Source: Candidatus Melainabacteria bacterium
GTDB lineage: Bacteria; Cyanobacteriota; Vampirovibrionia; 2-02-FULL-35-15
Assembly: GCA_023250155.1 (NCBI GenBank)
Contig: JAHFBG010000001.1
Coordinates: forward strand, 491,855 to 555,854
Direction: 5' to 3'
DNA length: 64,000 nt
The notes below the pieces were generated by a model. The model was given only the letters and a program-made list of their open reading frames with translations. It made no database searches and was not told the DNA's origin. Both the position numbers and the translations under genes were made by a program. Below, piece by piece: positions 23,559 through 33,106 of the stretch. Each line of letters begins with the position of its first letter. Within the stretch, counting starts at the first letter, position 1.

Positions 23559-26500
23559 ATGAACTTTTTAAAAATAATCACTAGAATATTTATCTGGTCA
23601 ATGGTCACATTATTGATCTTAGGAGCCTGCTTTTTTTATTTTTTTGGTGATATTAATAAATTGAAAAGTAAAGTAGAAGAGAATTTACGTACTCAACTAA
23701 CTTGTGAAGTTAGGCTTGGAGACTTAGACTGGGATTGGGATGGACTAAAACTTGGAGTAACTACTTCTGGAATTTCTCTCTATGATAAAGACAATAATCT
23801 TGTTTTACAAGGTGGTCCTACAAGATTCGTCTGGCATTTACAAAATTTAATCACAGGTACATACTCTCATTTTTATAAAATTGAGTCTACTAACCTTTAT
23901 GTAAATGTAATTAGAAATAAGAATGGTATTTGGAACTTGATTGCAATATTTCCACCAGGCCCACCTCCAAAAGTAGACAATCTAAAAATCCATAATGGCA
24001 TTATTTATTTAATAGATGAGCTAAACATTGCTTCAAAAAAAGCTTTATATAAAGATTTAAATTTAAATTTTGAAAAGAAATTATTTTCAACTACAAGAAA
24101 TATTGATTTAACCACAAGAATAGGTTCTCTTACAAGCTCATCATTTTTAAAGTTAAGAGGAAAGTATTCAGAAAGAGATAAATTTGACTGGCAAAAAAGC
24201 GAGTTTAATTTGTACTTAGTAGCAAAAGAAATTAATTTAAGTAATTGGTATGGTTATTTGATTGATTTAACCAAAGAACCTATTATCAATAAAATAAGTG
24301 GTGAGTTTAGTGGAGTAATTAAACTTAAGAAAGAAAAGTTTGATAAGTCAATTTCTATTAGATCAAGAACTAATACAAAAGATTTCCTCTTTGATTTCAC
24401 AAATAAAGGTACAAGACAAGTTATTGAAATACCAAAAACAGATTTCATATTAAAAGCAGTAATAGATCAAAAGAAAATAAATTTAAAAACATTTAAATCT
24501 CATATTGATGAGCTTACCTATGAGTTGAGTGGTTTTATTTATAATTGGTCCAAAGAGTTGCCTGAAGCTGAACTTGAATTCAAAACAAATAAGTTTAATT
24601 TCAAAACTGTTAAACCATTTTTACCACTGTCTTTACTGCCTCAAAGCACAAGAGCAAGGATTGAACCAATAAATGATAATGGATTAGTAGAATTAGATTT
24701 AAATTTACAAGGACCATTAGCTCTACCACAATATAAAGGGACCATTTTGCTTGAAGATTTTAACTTGACCAGTGAATCTGGTTTTCTAAGCACTATTCAT
24801 GGCTTGGATGGAAAACTAACCTTAGATGACCAAATTACAAAAATTGATTATTTGAATATTCCTATTGAGAATTCACTCCTTGAATTAAAAGGACTTATTG
24901 ATGCTAAAAATAAAAAAACATCATTTGATTTAAGTGGCTCAAGCTTAGATTTTCAAATTTTAGAAGAGTTGCTAATTCAATCAGTTTTTCCACTCCCGAT
25001 TTTAAATCAACTAAGTGCTTCAGGTAAATTAGACCTAAACTTAAATGTAGAAAGCAATGATGATCTAGCACCAGAAATAAAAGGTAAATTAAAGTTTCAT
25101 AATGCTGGCATTTCAGTCGTTCAAGAAGAACCCTTAGAAATCAAAAATTTATATGGGGAGTTAAATCTAGATGGTACTAGGGTTACATTCGACAATTTAA
25201 ATGGGTTGCTGAACAATCAAAACTTTTCAATTCAAGGTGATGTATCTCTTAAAGAAGATGAAAATGTTAATTTAGCAATTCAAGCAAAACAATTAAAAAT
25301 CATTCCACATATTTTATCTTTTCTAACCTCAAAGACTTCTTTCAAACCAATTGCAGAAACAATTTCTGGAGATGTTAATAATTTAAACTTAAGTTTTGGT
25401 GGGACTCTTTCAAGTCCTATTTTAAATGGGGTAGTATCAATTAATAATGTATCTTTTAATTTACCGGATTTAAAGGATAATTTTAATGGTATAAATGGAA
25501 ATCTACAATTTAATGGTACTGAATTAGTTATAGAAGATCTAAATGGAATGATACAAGATGCAGAGTTTGCAATTGCAGGTTATATAGAAAATTTATTTAC
25601 TAATCCTAAACCGAAGTTCAGACTTGTAACCACTGATATTGACTTAACAAATATTTGGTCATATGCTAAGCATGAACTAATAAACACGCCTTTAAATACT
25701 CAAGTAGAAGGAATTGATACATTAAATGGAATTGCTGCTATTGATATTTTTATTCAGCCTGAGCTCTTGCTTGGCAATGTTTATTTTAGAGATGCAAAGG
25801 TAAAACATAAACTACTTCCTTTTGACTTAAATAATCTTTCAGGAAGAATTGTTATTGGAGAAAAAAATCTAAGTGTATTTGGTCTTATGGGAGCACTCAA
25901 TGAAGCAAATAATTTTACATCTGAGTTAACTGTTTATAATTATTTAGATCCATCTTTTAAAGTAGAAGGGCAATTGCAGTTAGATTTAGATGTACCCTCT
26001 GTCTTAAAAGTACTAAATGCAGACTCATTAAAAAACATTAGTATAAATGGCTTAATTCCAACCACTGTAAATTTTGATATAACTCCACCATTTGCAAATT
26101 TAAATTTTTATTCAACTTTAGACAAAATGCTAGAGCTAAATTTAGAGCCCTATATAAAAAAACCTACCGATAAAGATTATTCGATTTCTGGAAATGTAGA
26201 TTTTGATACTGAAATTTTAGACTTATATATAAATGACTTATCAATAGATGCATTTATGCTTTCAGTATCTACTAAGGGAAGCATAAAAAAGATTGATTCT
26301 AAGGATCCTGAATTAATGCTTTATTTCACCTCTAATGAACCTTGTGGAATATTTATGATTATTGAACCAATTGCTCCACTTATGGGTTATAAGGCTTGGG
26401 GACTTGTAGAATTAAATGGTTCAATAAATGGTACACCGAGCATGTATGCAGTATCTAGCAATGCAATGCTTATGAACATACGTCTTCAAAACCTATTAGG

Positions 26501-27458
26501 AAAAAAATTGAAATCTACAGATGGGGAAGTTAGTGCATATCTTGACAACTCTCAAGGCGCATTGAATTTAAAAATAAACAACATTGACTATGCCTCCTTA
26601 AAAGCTAAGTCTATATCCCTTTCAGCAAATTACATAGATCCAATTATTTATCTAAATGAACTATCCTTAGATGGAGATCCACAAGGAACTATATATGCTA
26701 CTGGTTCATTAGATCAGAAAAGCGGAGCGTTAAGTCTTAGTGCCAATGGTAGCGGTCTTGATCTATCTAGTTTAGGATCATTTATTTTTCTGTCTCCAGA
26801 AAAACTAGCAGGTGCTACAGACTTCTCAGTTATGATTAGTGGACAAGGAAAAACAAAAAATGAAATTATTGCATCTACAAATGGCAATGTATCATTTACA
26901 GTGACAGAAGGGAAACTTGGGCAAGTAGCGCTTTTGCAAAAAGGACTTCAAGTGGCAAATATATTAAGTCAAGGGATTTTTGGTTTTAACTTAAGCAATG
27001 TTTTTTCATTGTTTTTGAAATATCAAGATGGAAGTTTTAATAAAATTAAAGGTGATTTAGATCTAAGTAATGGCATGATTAAAATAAAAGAATTAATTTA
27101 CCGTGCAAAAGATTTATTTTTAAATTCATTTGGATTTGTAGATTTAAATAACTCATTTCTAGGATTATCTTTTTATGGTTATTTGCCTGAACTAAAACCA
27201 CAAGAAGCAATGTCTCTACCTGCAGAAAATAATAATATACCGAGTGGAGCAATATCTATTATTCCTGATACATTTGGGAAAAAGAAATTTTTTATTCCTT
27301 TTATATCAGCAAAGCCTATAAGACATTTTAAATTTGAAATAAAAGGTGATATAAAGAAGCCTAAAAAAATCATTGGGCATACGAGAAGAAGTTTTAAATG
27401 GTTAAAAGGGAGACAATTAAATAAAGATCGTAAGCTTGTACCTAAGGAGGAAAACTAA
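23559..27458 (+). CDS. AsmA/YhdP-like envelope protein
   Basis: A very large protein of 1299 residues with an N-terminal membrane anchor (about 7-30, IFIWSMVTLLILGACFFYFF). The N-terminus after it (LRTQLTCEVRLGDLDWDWDGLKLGV) and the long run of beta-rich repeats of the type GxLxLxxxxxxxxxLxG are those of AsmA/YhdP/TamB-like repeating beta-groove proteins. These bridge the periplasm and help move lipids or envelope components to the outer membrane. The conserved AsmA C-terminal region is at about 1090-1240 (GLQVANILSQGIFGF ... GDLDLSNGMIKIKEL). It supports a diderm envelope. Its stop overlaps the ribosome binding site region of the threonine dehydratase gene. Confidence 0.8.
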   Translation: MNFLKIITRIFIWSMVTLLILGACFFYFFGDINKLKSKVEENLRTQLTCEVRLGDLDWDWDGLKLGVTTSGISLYDKDNNLVLQGGPTRFVWHLQNLITGTYSHFYKIESTNLYVNVIRNKNGIWNLIAIFPPGPPPKVDNLKIHNGIIYLIDELNIASKKALYKDLNLNFEKKLFSTTRNIDLTTRIGSLTSSSFLKLRGKYSERDKFDWQKSEFNLYLVAKEINLSNWYGYLIDLTKEPIINKISGEFSGVIKLKKEKFDKSISIRSRTNTKDFLFDFTNKGTRQVIEIPKTDFILKAVIDQKKINLKTFKSHIDELTYELSGFIYNWSKELPEAELEFKTNKFNFKTVKPFLPLSLLPQSTRARIEPINDNGLVELDLNLQGPLALPQYKGTILLEDFNLTSESGFLSTIHGLDGKLTLDDQITKIDYLNIPIENSLLELKGLIDAKNKKTSFDLSGSSLDFQILEELLIQSVFPLPILNQLSASGKLDLNLNVESNDDLAPEIKGKLKFHNAGISVVQEEPLEIKNLYGELNLDGTRVTFDNLNGLLNNQNFSIQGDVSLKEDENVNLAIQAKQLKIIPHILSFLTSKTSFKPIAETISGDVNNLNLSFGGTLSSPILNGVVSINNVSFNLPDLKDNFNGINGNLQFNGTELVIEDLNGMIQDAEFAIAGYIENLFTNPKPKFRLVTTDIDLTNIWSYAKHELINTPLNTQVEGIDTLNGIAAIDIFIQPELLLGNVYFRDAKVKHKLLPFDLNNLSGRIVIGEKNLSVFGLMGALNEANNFTSELTVYNYLDPSFKVEGQLQLDLDVPSVLKVLNADSLKNISINGLIPTTVNFDITPPFANLNFYSTLDKMLELNLEPYIKKPTDKDYSISGNVDFDTEILDLYINDLSIDAFMLSVSTKGSIKKIDSKDPELMLYFTSNEPCGIFMIIEPIAPLMGYKAWGLVELNGSINGTPSMYAVSSNAMLMNIRLQNLLGKKLKSTDGEVSAYLDNSQGALNLKINNIDYASLKAKSISLSANYIDPIIYLNELSLDGDPQGTIYATGSLDQKSGALSLSANGSGLDLSSLGSFIFLSPEKLAGATDFSVMISGQGKTKNEIIASTNGNVSFTVTEGKLGQVALLQKGLQVANILSQGIFGFNLSNVFSLFLKYQDGSFNKIKGDLDLSNGMIKIKELIYRAKDLFLNSFGFVDLNNSFLGLSFYGYLPELKPQEAMSLPAENNNIPSGAISIIPDTFGKKKFFIPFISAKPIRHFKFEIKGDIKKPKKIIGHTRRSFKWLKGRQLNKDRKLVPKEEN

Positions 27459-27462
27459 TCAT

Positions 27463-28428
27463 ATGACAAAAGAACTATATCCAGGACTTCAATTAGATAA
27501 CATAAAAAAAGTTCATGAAATTATAATGCCCTATTTAATATGGACCCCTCTAATTTCAACTGCAACATTTTCAGAACTCATAGGAACCAATATATTTTTC
27601 AAATTAGAAAACTTTCAAAAGACAGGTTCATTTAAACCTCGTGGTGCACTTAATAAAACCCTAAAACTAAATAAAGAAAAAAAACTAAAAGGAATCATTG
27701 CAGCATCTGGTGGAAATCATGCTCAGGGAGTAGCTTATGCAGCTCAAAAACTTGGTTTGCAATCGACTTTAGTTATGTTTCATGGGGTACCAGATTGTAA
27801 AATCAATGCATGCAAAAGTTATGGAGCAGATGTAGTAATCCATGGGACTGAGTTCCAGGAAGCTTTTGAACATTCATTTATACTTGGCACGGAACTAGGA
27901 TATGATTACGTACACCCTTTTAATGATGTAGATATAGTAGCTGGTCAAGGAACATTAGCTCTTGAAATATATAAAGATCTCCCTGAAGTAGACACTATCA
28001 TCTGTTCAATCGGTGGTGGTGGATTAGTCTCTGGGATTGCATCTACAATAAAACAATTAAAAAAAGATGTAAAAGTATTTGGGGTAGAAACTATTGGTGC
28101 AGATTCTATGTATCAGAGTTTTAAAAAAGGTCAAATAGTTGGCTTACCAAAAATTACATCATTTGCTGAGGGGCTTTCAGCCTGTAAGGTAGGCGATATT
28201 ACATTTAATTTAACAAAAGAATATGTAGATGATATTTTTACTATTTCAGATGAGAAAACCAAAGAAGCAATTTTACTTCTTCTTGAAAGACAAAAACTTT
28301 TAGTGGAACCATCAGCTGCATGTACTGTAGCAGCACTGCTTGAGAGAAATATTCCAGTTGGGAAGAATACTGTAGTAGTGCTTAGTGGTGGGAATTTGGA
28401 TCTAAATCGGCTAAAAACGTTTCTTTAA
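27463..28428 (+). CDS. Threonine/serine dehydratase, PLP-dependent
   Basis: Fold-type II PLP enzyme of 321 residues. Lys58 in TGSFKPRGA forms the Schiff base, SGGNHAQGVAYAA near 83-95 binds the phosphate side of substrate, and SIGGGGLVSGIAS near 184-196 is the glycine-rich PLP phosphate loop. There is no C-terminal ACT domain, so it resembles catabolic threonine dehydratase or serine racemase rather than feedback-controlled IlvA. ATG at 27463 is chosen because AAGGAGG lies 12 bases upstream; it begins 4 bases after the AsmA-like stop. Confidence 0.9.
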   Translation: MTKELYPGLQLDNIKKVHEIIMPYLIWTPLISTATFSELIGTNIFFKLENFQKTGSFKPRGALNKTLKLNKEKKLKGIIAASGGNHAQGVAYAAQKLGLQSTLVMFHGVPDCKINACKSYGADVVIHGTEFQEAFEHSFILGTELGYDYVHPFNDVDIVAGQGTLALEIYKDLPEVDTIICSIGGGGLVSGIASTIKQLKKDVKVFGVETIGADSMYQSFKKGQIVGLPKITSFAEGLSACKVGDITFNLTKEYVDDIFTISDEKTKEAILLLLERQKLLVEPSAACTVAALLERNIPVGKNTVVVLSGGNLDLNRLKTFL

Positions 28429-28437
28429 GTCTTAACC

Positions 28438-28554
28438 CGAGGATAGCATGTCACCGCGAGGAGCAAAGCGACGAAGCAGTCTCAATCTATTTGCGTAAAT
28501 TCGATTGAGATTGCCACGCCTCACTTCGTTTGGCTCGCAATGACATGATCCTCG
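28438..28554. repeat. 117-base intergenic hairpin repeat
   Basis: A long imperfect inverted repeat. CGAGGAT...CATGTCA...GCGAGGAGC on the left pairs with GGCTCGC...TGACATG...CCTCG on the right, and inner arms CTCAATC and GATTGAG also pair. A decayed copy of the right arm lies at 47758-47800. It resembles the widely distributed intergenic repeat containing ATTGCGAGG...CTCGCAATGAC. It may also terminate the preceding transcript. Confidence 0.8.
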
Positions 28555-28572
28555 AAAAGTTTTCATATCCCT

Positions 28573-28593
28573 CTTAACCTTCTGTCTTAACCT
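28573..28593 (+). promoter_or_regulatory. CTTAACCT direct repeat
   Basis: Two perfect CTTAACCT octamers, 13 bases apart, about 75 bases upstream of the orphan gene at 28666. Each fits the cyanobacterial Pho-box octamer but the period is 13 rather than 11. Confidence 0.35.
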
Positions 28594-28665
28594 TGAAATT
28601 AAAAACTAAATCAGTTAGTATAAAAGCCACATAAAATATTTTAGTAAAATTGAGAGGATAAAAAT

Positions 28666-29097
28666 ATGATACAAGTAAATAGAATCGATATCAATCAAGT
28701 ATATGTAATAGGGCCAAAAGCAAATTTAGATAATATAGAACAGAAAGTAGTAAAGTTACTATCTACTATAAACCCTAGTTATGAAGAGACTTGGAATTGG
28801 GATATGAGAGATATGGGACATATCATGGATCAAAATCATATACCTACAGATGGTATTAAAATCAATGAAGAAAATGTTGAGCAACAACTTGAGGCACTAT
28901 ACCCCATACTAAATAAATTAGATGTTGCATTAGGTGGACCTAAACTAGGAAAAGGATCAGAAAATGCAAGAGATGTAGATCCTAATACTGTTTTATTTGT
29001 AGTAGACTCACAAGATAAAGCAGGTACTGCTCTAGCTAGACTATTAGAAAAGCAATGGGGTGGCTATCCATTTGCAGCTCAAACGATTGTGGTGTAG
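28666..29097 (+). CDS. Orphan protein, unknown function
   Basis: A 143-residue soluble protein with GAGAGGA upstream of the ATG. Beta strands with conserved-looking hydrophobic cores (QVYVIGP near residue 10, TVLFVVDS near 106) suggest an alpha/beta fold. DKAGTALARLLEKQWGGYPF near 116-135 is a helix followed by an aromatic loop. I recognise no family. It is followed after 99 bases by another orphan on the same strand. Confidence 0.6.
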   Translation: MIQVNRIDINQVYVIGPKANLDNIEQKVVKLLSTINPSYEETWNWDMRDMGHIMDQNHIPTDGIKINEENVEQQLEALYPILNKLDVALGGPKLGKGSENARDVDPNTVLFVVDSQDKAGTALARLLEKQWGGYPFAAQTIVV

Positions 29098-29196
29098 TCA
29101 GAGAGCAGTTGATAATGACTTATTGATATTGTAGTCTTGAAAGATTATAATTTAATCTTGTACACATTATATTGAAAATACATAGCAGGAGAAAAC

Positions 29197-30399
29197 ATGG
29201 TACTAAGAATACAGCTACAAGAAACAGGAAGAAATCCATTTAACCATATAGAAACCATAAGTGGGAAAGAAAAAAATGGTTTGAAAAGAACTGATTTTAT
29301 ATATAAACATCATGATGATGGAGATGGAATTGTAGGAGCAAGTACTAGTGGAACTAATGACAAAGCCCAAGAAAAAATCACTACTGGACCTAATCCAACA
29401 CAAGAATTAACTGAAATACAAAAGCAAGATAAGGATAGATTGGATGGAAATTTAAGGAACTTGTCAAAAGGTTATCTTTTCAGTTTAGAGTCTGCATGGG
29501 TAAGTGGAAAAATTCTTGGATTAGAAGAGGCTAAGATCAAGGACTTAATAATTGCTGCTCTGTCAGAGTATGGCTTAGAGAGAGCATATAACAAAGAGCT
29601 AGAACATATAAAAAGTCTTGGAAATAATAATAATAATGTAATAGGTGAAATAGGAACATACTTAGGTTATAAAAATGAAAAAGTACAGGCAGACATAACT
29701 ACTTCACTTAAAGAACACTCTAAACAAAGACTACCTGGTCGTCTACAGTCATTATCGAGCGGTCATATTATAGATTTATCTGATGCCTGGGAACAAGGTC
29801 GAATTCTTGATTTAGAAGATTCTACAATTAGAAACTCTGTAATTGTTGCCTTATCAAAATATGGTTTAGAGAAAGCATATAATAAAGCGTTAGGTTATAT
29901 AACTAGCCATGGCGACAATCGCTATGACTATGTAGTAAAAGAAATAGGATCTTATTTAAATTACCAAGCAGAAAAAATTAAAGATGATTTGAGTAAAGCA
30001 TACGCGGATAATGTCGAAGTTAACTATAATAAGGCTTTAACTGAGCTTGCAAACGGTTACTTGTTTTACAAAGAGAGTGGAATCAAAGCTGGTAAACAGT
30101 TAGGTATTCCAGATGACCAGATCCAAGAAGCTATAAATCAAGCACACAAAACAGGTCTCCCAAAAGCTTATAAATTAAAGTTGTCATATCTAGAAGATGG
30201 TACTAGTGGAAAGATTGTAAAGTTTGGTTTTCTTTATGAACTTCATGAACATGTTGATCTTGCAATCGATGAAATAAAACAATTAGGAAAAGAACTTGGT
30301 TATGATGAAGCAATAATTCAACAAAATATAGATAGTGCTGATAAGAATAGAGACAAAAGAAGAAATGCAACTGAAGAAGAAAAAGAACTTTTTCAATAG
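29197..30399 (+). CDS. Orphan helical-repeat protein
   Basis: A 400-residue protein with a GCAGGAGAAAA ribosome binding site and no signal peptide. After a disordered first 70 residues there are two clear repeats of about 105 residues (SKGYLFSLESAWVSGKILGL ... SEYGLERAYNKELEHI and SSGHIIDLSDAWEQGRILDL ... SKYGLEKAYNKALGYI). A third, weaker repeat follows (ANGYLFYKESGIKAGKQLGI ... LPKAYKLKLSYLE). The helical YGLxxAYNKxL motif recurs in each. I do not recognise the family; a scaffold or secreted effector are possibilities only. Confidence 0.65.
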   Translation: MVLRIQLQETGRNPFNHIETISGKEKNGLKRTDFIYKHHDDGDGIVGASTSGTNDKAQEKITTGPNPTQELTEIQKQDKDRLDGNLRNLSKGYLFSLESAWVSGKILGLEEAKIKDLIIAALSEYGLERAYNKELEHIKSLGNNNNNVIGEIGTYLGYKNEKVQADITTSLKEHSKQRLPGRLQSLSSGHIIDLSDAWEQGRILDLEDSTIRNSVIVALSKYGLEKAYNKALGYITSHGDNRYDYVVKEIGSYLNYQAEKIKDDLSKAYADNVEVNYNKALTELANGYLFYKESGIKAGKQLGIPDDQIQEAINQAHKTGLPKAYKLKLSYLEDGTSGKIVKFGFLYELHEHVDLAIDEIKQLGKELGYDEAIIQQNIDSADKNRDKRRNATEEEKELFQ

Positions 30400-30413
30400 A
30401 CCTTTTGCAAAGT

Positions 30414-30437
30414 CAGCGTTTACTCGTAAACCTACGC
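30414..30437. terminator. Hairpin between convergent genes
   Basis: AGCGT...ACGCT with an inner TTTA-CTCG-TAAA stem lies between the stop codons of 29197-30399 and the minus-strand small gene ending at 30432, followed by AAAAACCC on the plus strand. A bidirectional terminator is plausible. Confidence 0.45.
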
Positions 30438-30578
30438 TAAAAACCCTTTAGCTATTGGCAATGGAAGTAGTTCTGGACTTTCAGGTGATATTGGACGTGG
30501 GACTGGCAGTGGTTGTTGAATAATTGGTGGACGTGGTGGAAATGGCAATGGCATAGGTCCTGAAGTTATATCTAGCAT
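30432..30578 (-). CDS. Small proline-rich protein
   Basis: A 48-residue reading frame with AAAGGA about 10 bases before its ATG. The product is about one third proline (PLPFPPRPP, PLPVPRPISPESPELLPLP) and should be unfolded, perhaps polyproline II. No signal peptide. Support comes from the ribosome binding site, the clean stop inside a terminator-like hairpin and the low-complexity but coherent composition. It could still be spurious. Confidence 0.45.
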   Translation of the reverse strand: MLDITSGPMPLPFPPRPPIIQQPLPVPRPISPESPELLPLPIAKGFLA

Positions 30579-30668
30579 ATTTATAATATCCTTTCATTTC
30601 AATTAATCAATTTACATCATTGCGACAAAACAAGTTTGTGCTTCTTTTGATCAATTCATTCCCTCGCT

Positions 30669-30700
30669 CGGATTTACCGAATAAATCGGATAAATCCTTT
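30669..30700. repeat. GGATTTA...TAAATCC hairpin repeat, copy 1
   Basis: A 32-base segment with an inverted repeat: GGATTTA outside and CCGA/TCGG inside, loop ATAAA, one bulged A. Copy 2 at 60807-60838 differs at two positions that pair with each other. Confidence 0.8.
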
Positions 30701-30777
30701 TTATGCAAGTACAAAGATATAACCTCTAAACTTTTACAAAATTGATATTAATGTAAACAAATGTCAACAGTGAGAGT

Positions 30778-30783
30778 TACAAT
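30778..30783 (+). promoter_or_regulatory. Putative -10 hexamer of alcohol dehydrogenase gene
   Basis: TACAAT ends 8 bases before the ATG at 30792, with no Shine-Dalgarno, as for other leaderless candidates here. Confidence 0.4.
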
Positions 30784-30791
30784 GATAACTT

Positions 30792-32021
30792 ATGGTCACT
30801 ACAGAAGAAATAACCTTACCACTTATAGACCCTACAATTAAAGGACAATTATTAGATCCTGGAGTTATTGGTTTTAGTTTTGCACCTCAAATTGTTTTTG
30901 GGCATGGTTGTTTAAATAGGGTAGGTTTTTTATCAATATTTTTAAAGGCAAAAAATGCTTTTATAGTTACAGATAAAGAAATTGAAAAGCTTGGTTTTGC
31001 AAATAAAGCTCAAAAGTACTTAGAGAAAACTGGAATAAAGTCAACCATATTTAATGAAATAGAACCAAATCCAAAAGAAGAAACTATTATTAGGGCAGCT
31101 GAAAGATTTAAAAGTTCTAACTCAGACATTGTAATAGCTATTGGTGGTGGCAGTGTAATGGATGCTGCAAAAGTCATTAGACTTTTAGTAAAACAAGGTG
31201 GAAAACCCTCTGACTATGATGCTACAAAATGTACTATTATGGCTGTTCATGAGTTTTTACCCCCACAAATCAGTATTCCCACTACAAGTGGTACTGGTTC
31301 AGAGGTTTCAATTGTAGCTATGGTTACAACAGAAAAAGAAAAAATTACAATACTTGGCTATCCTCTTATTTCTACAATTGCACTTGTTGATCCCCAGCTT
31401 ACAATATCTTGCCCACCCAAACTCACTGCTATGTGTGGCATGGATGCATTAACTCATGCTATTGAAGCTTTTGTTTCACTACGTGTGAATCCAGTAGCTG
31501 ATATGTTTTCACTACAAGCGATATCACTAATTCATCACAATTTAAAAAAAGCTTATTCTCTTCCTGAAGATGTCATTGCTAGGATAAACATGTCATTAGC
31601 TAGTATGCTAGCTGGTATGGCATTCAATCAAAAATCAGTCGGTTTAGTTCATGCTTGTTCACATCAGCTTTCCAGCCAGTGTCATCTCCCACATGGTTTA
31701 GCCAATGCAATTATGCTTCCACATGTATTAAGAATAAACAAAAAAGTTTCAGCACCAAAATACATTACAATGGCAGGTAGTTTTGGACTTGAGCTTGAAA
31801 ACTTGCCCCAAGATGAAGCAGCTAATAGATTTATACTAGAAATTGAAAAGCTAAATAAAGAGCTTGGCATACCTATGAATCTAAGTGAATGTGGTGTAAA
31901 AGAAGCTGATATTGAAGCTATGACTCCAAATGCTATGAAAGATATTTCTGCCATAACCAATCCCATGCAACCAGTCACAAAAGAGCTTGTAGAAAGTGCT
32001 TATAGAGCGGCTTTGATATAA
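30792..32021 (+). CDS. Iron-containing alcohol dehydrogenase
   Basis: Type III metal-dependent alcohol dehydrogenase of 409 residues, oxidising an alcohol or reducing an aldehyde with NAD(P). GGGSVMDAAKVIR near 117-129 is the dinucleotide site, PTTSGTGSEVS near 160-170 follows, and GMDALTHAIEAFVS near 217-230 and HACSHQL...PHGLANAIMLPH near 282-307 carry the Asp/His metal ligands. The first 30 residues are a small extension. It is a single gene and would regenerate NAD+ during fermentation. The exact substrate cannot be read from sequence. Confidence 0.92.
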   Translation: MVTTEEITLPLIDPTIKGQLLDPGVIGFSFAPQIVFGHGCLNRVGFLSIFLKAKNAFIVTDKEIEKLGFANKAQKYLEKTGIKSTIFNEIEPNPKEETIIRAAERFKSSNSDIVIAIGGGSVMDAAKVIRLLVKQGGKPSDYDATKCTIMAVHEFLPPQISIPTTSGTGSEVSIVAMVTTEKEKITILGYPLISTIALVDPQLTISCPPKLTAMCGMDALTHAIEAFVSLRVNPVADMFSLQAISLIHHNLKKAYSLPEDVIARINMSLASMLAGMAFNQKSVGLVHACSHQLSSQCHLPHGLANAIMLPHVLRINKKVSAPKYITMAGSFGLELENLPQDEAANRFILEIEKLNKELGIPMNLSECGVKEADIEAMTPNAMKDISAITNPMQPVTKELVESAYRAALI

Positions 32022-32023
32022 TC

Positions 32024-32051
32024 GTACGGAATGGTCCCGACCATTCCGTAC
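32024..32051. terminator. Perfect hairpin between convergent genes
   Basis: GTACGGAATGGT and ACCATTCCGTAC form a 12-bp stem around CCCG, directly after the alcohol dehydrogenase stop and 11 bases before the nusB stop. No U-tract follows, so it may be a bidirectional terminator that uses another mechanism, or an RNA-stabilising hairpin. Confidence 0.5.
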
Positions 32052-32062
32052 TTGGCGATTCT

Positions 32063-32740
32063 CTACGATATGGGTTTTCTTGCTAACTCCACAACATCTC
32101 TTAAAACCCCATTTACAAACTTTTTACTTTCATCTCCGCCATATTTATCTGCTATTTTTACAGCTTCATCACAAATGACTTCTGTAGGTGTATCCTGAAA
32201 AAACAATAGTTCACATGTAGCAATTCTAAGAATATCTCTATCTAATCTAACCATTCTATTTAACTTCCACTTTTTATCCTTGTTCCTATGCTGGGCAGCT
32301 TGTTCAATGACTTCATTTACTTTTTCTTTATTCTGAATATAATGCTTTAAAAGTTCTTGTGCATAAAGAACACTTGGATCTTGTTTGGTATGTGTAATTA
32401 ATTCAGGTAGTTCTAAAATGCTATATAGTTGTGTTGCTGCATTTTGAATCTCAGATATTTTTTCACGTAAAACTTTTGTGTCAGGAATTAGAACTGGCTT
32501 TATTTGACTTGTTCGTTCTTCATTGTCTGGATGATCGATTTCTGCATTCAAGAAATATTTTTCTATTTTTTGTAAATCTGAAGCAACTGATGTTATATTC
32601 AATTTTGCATAATCGCTTAAAGATCGACTTAGTGCAAGAAAAAGCTTTTCTAAATCAATGCTTTCTAGTTTAGTCTCTTCTTTTGGTAGTTGAGGCAATG
32701 CCAAAATTATTAGTTCTCTTGCTGCACTTCTATTGTTCAT
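32063..32740 (-). CDS. nusB: Transcription antitermination factor NusB, cyanobacterial long form
   Basis: NusB binds boxA RNA with S10 in rRNA antitermination. The conserved C-terminal core is clear: RLDRDILRIATCELLFFQDTP, DEAVKIADKYGGDESKKFVNGVLRDV. At 225 residues it is longer than the usual 140-160. The extra N-terminal/middle part (ARELIILALPQLPKEE at the start, then LYSILELPELI near 110) matches the long NusB I know from cyanobacteria. This is one of the best lineage clues in the window. Converges on the alcohol dehydrogenase gene. Confidence 0.92.
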   Translation of the reverse strand: MNNRSAARELIILALPQLPKEETKLESIDLEKLFLALSRSLSDYAKLNITSVASDLQKIEKYFLNAEIDHPDNEERTSQIKPVLIPDTKVLREKISEIQNAATQLYSILELPELITHTKQDPSVLYAQELLKHYIQNKEKVNEVIEQAAQHRNKDKKWKLNRMVRLDRDILRIATCELLFFQDTPTEVICDEAVKIADKYGGDESKKFVNGVLRDVVELARKPIS

Positions 32741-33106
32741 TTTATATAACGCTCCATAAATTGTTTCGGGTATTAAATGATACCCTACTCAATTTATTCC
32801 GCTTTTTGTGATCTTGCTTCTCGATGTTTCGATTTGTCGTATTTAGACAAATCTTCACTTGTATATCAGAGATTTGATTACTTATTTTCATTTCTCATTA
32901 ACGCTTCACTTCTATATTTTCAGGATTCATTATGCTTTCTCATTTTTTGATGATACTCGTAAAATTATACCTAAAACCTTAGTTAACCCAAAATATGACT
33001 CTTATCACATCTATTATCTACATAGTTTTATAAATATGTGTCAAGAATCACATACATTATTAAACTAACCTGGTAAAAATGGGGTAAACAATTATTGAGG
33101 TGTTAC
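32741..33106. other. Intergenic region with two hairpins
   Basis: No gene is seen in these 366 bases between divergent genes. Two inverted repeats stand out: GGGTAT-TAAATG-ATACCC (32768-32785) and GATTTGTC-GTATTTA-GACAAATC (32831-32853). Either could be an operator or a transcript-end hairpin; neither has a T-tract. Confidence 0.5.

Noticed and set aside
28438..28554. CRISPR array
   Set aside because: A single inverted repeat without spaced direct repeats; no cas gene in the window.
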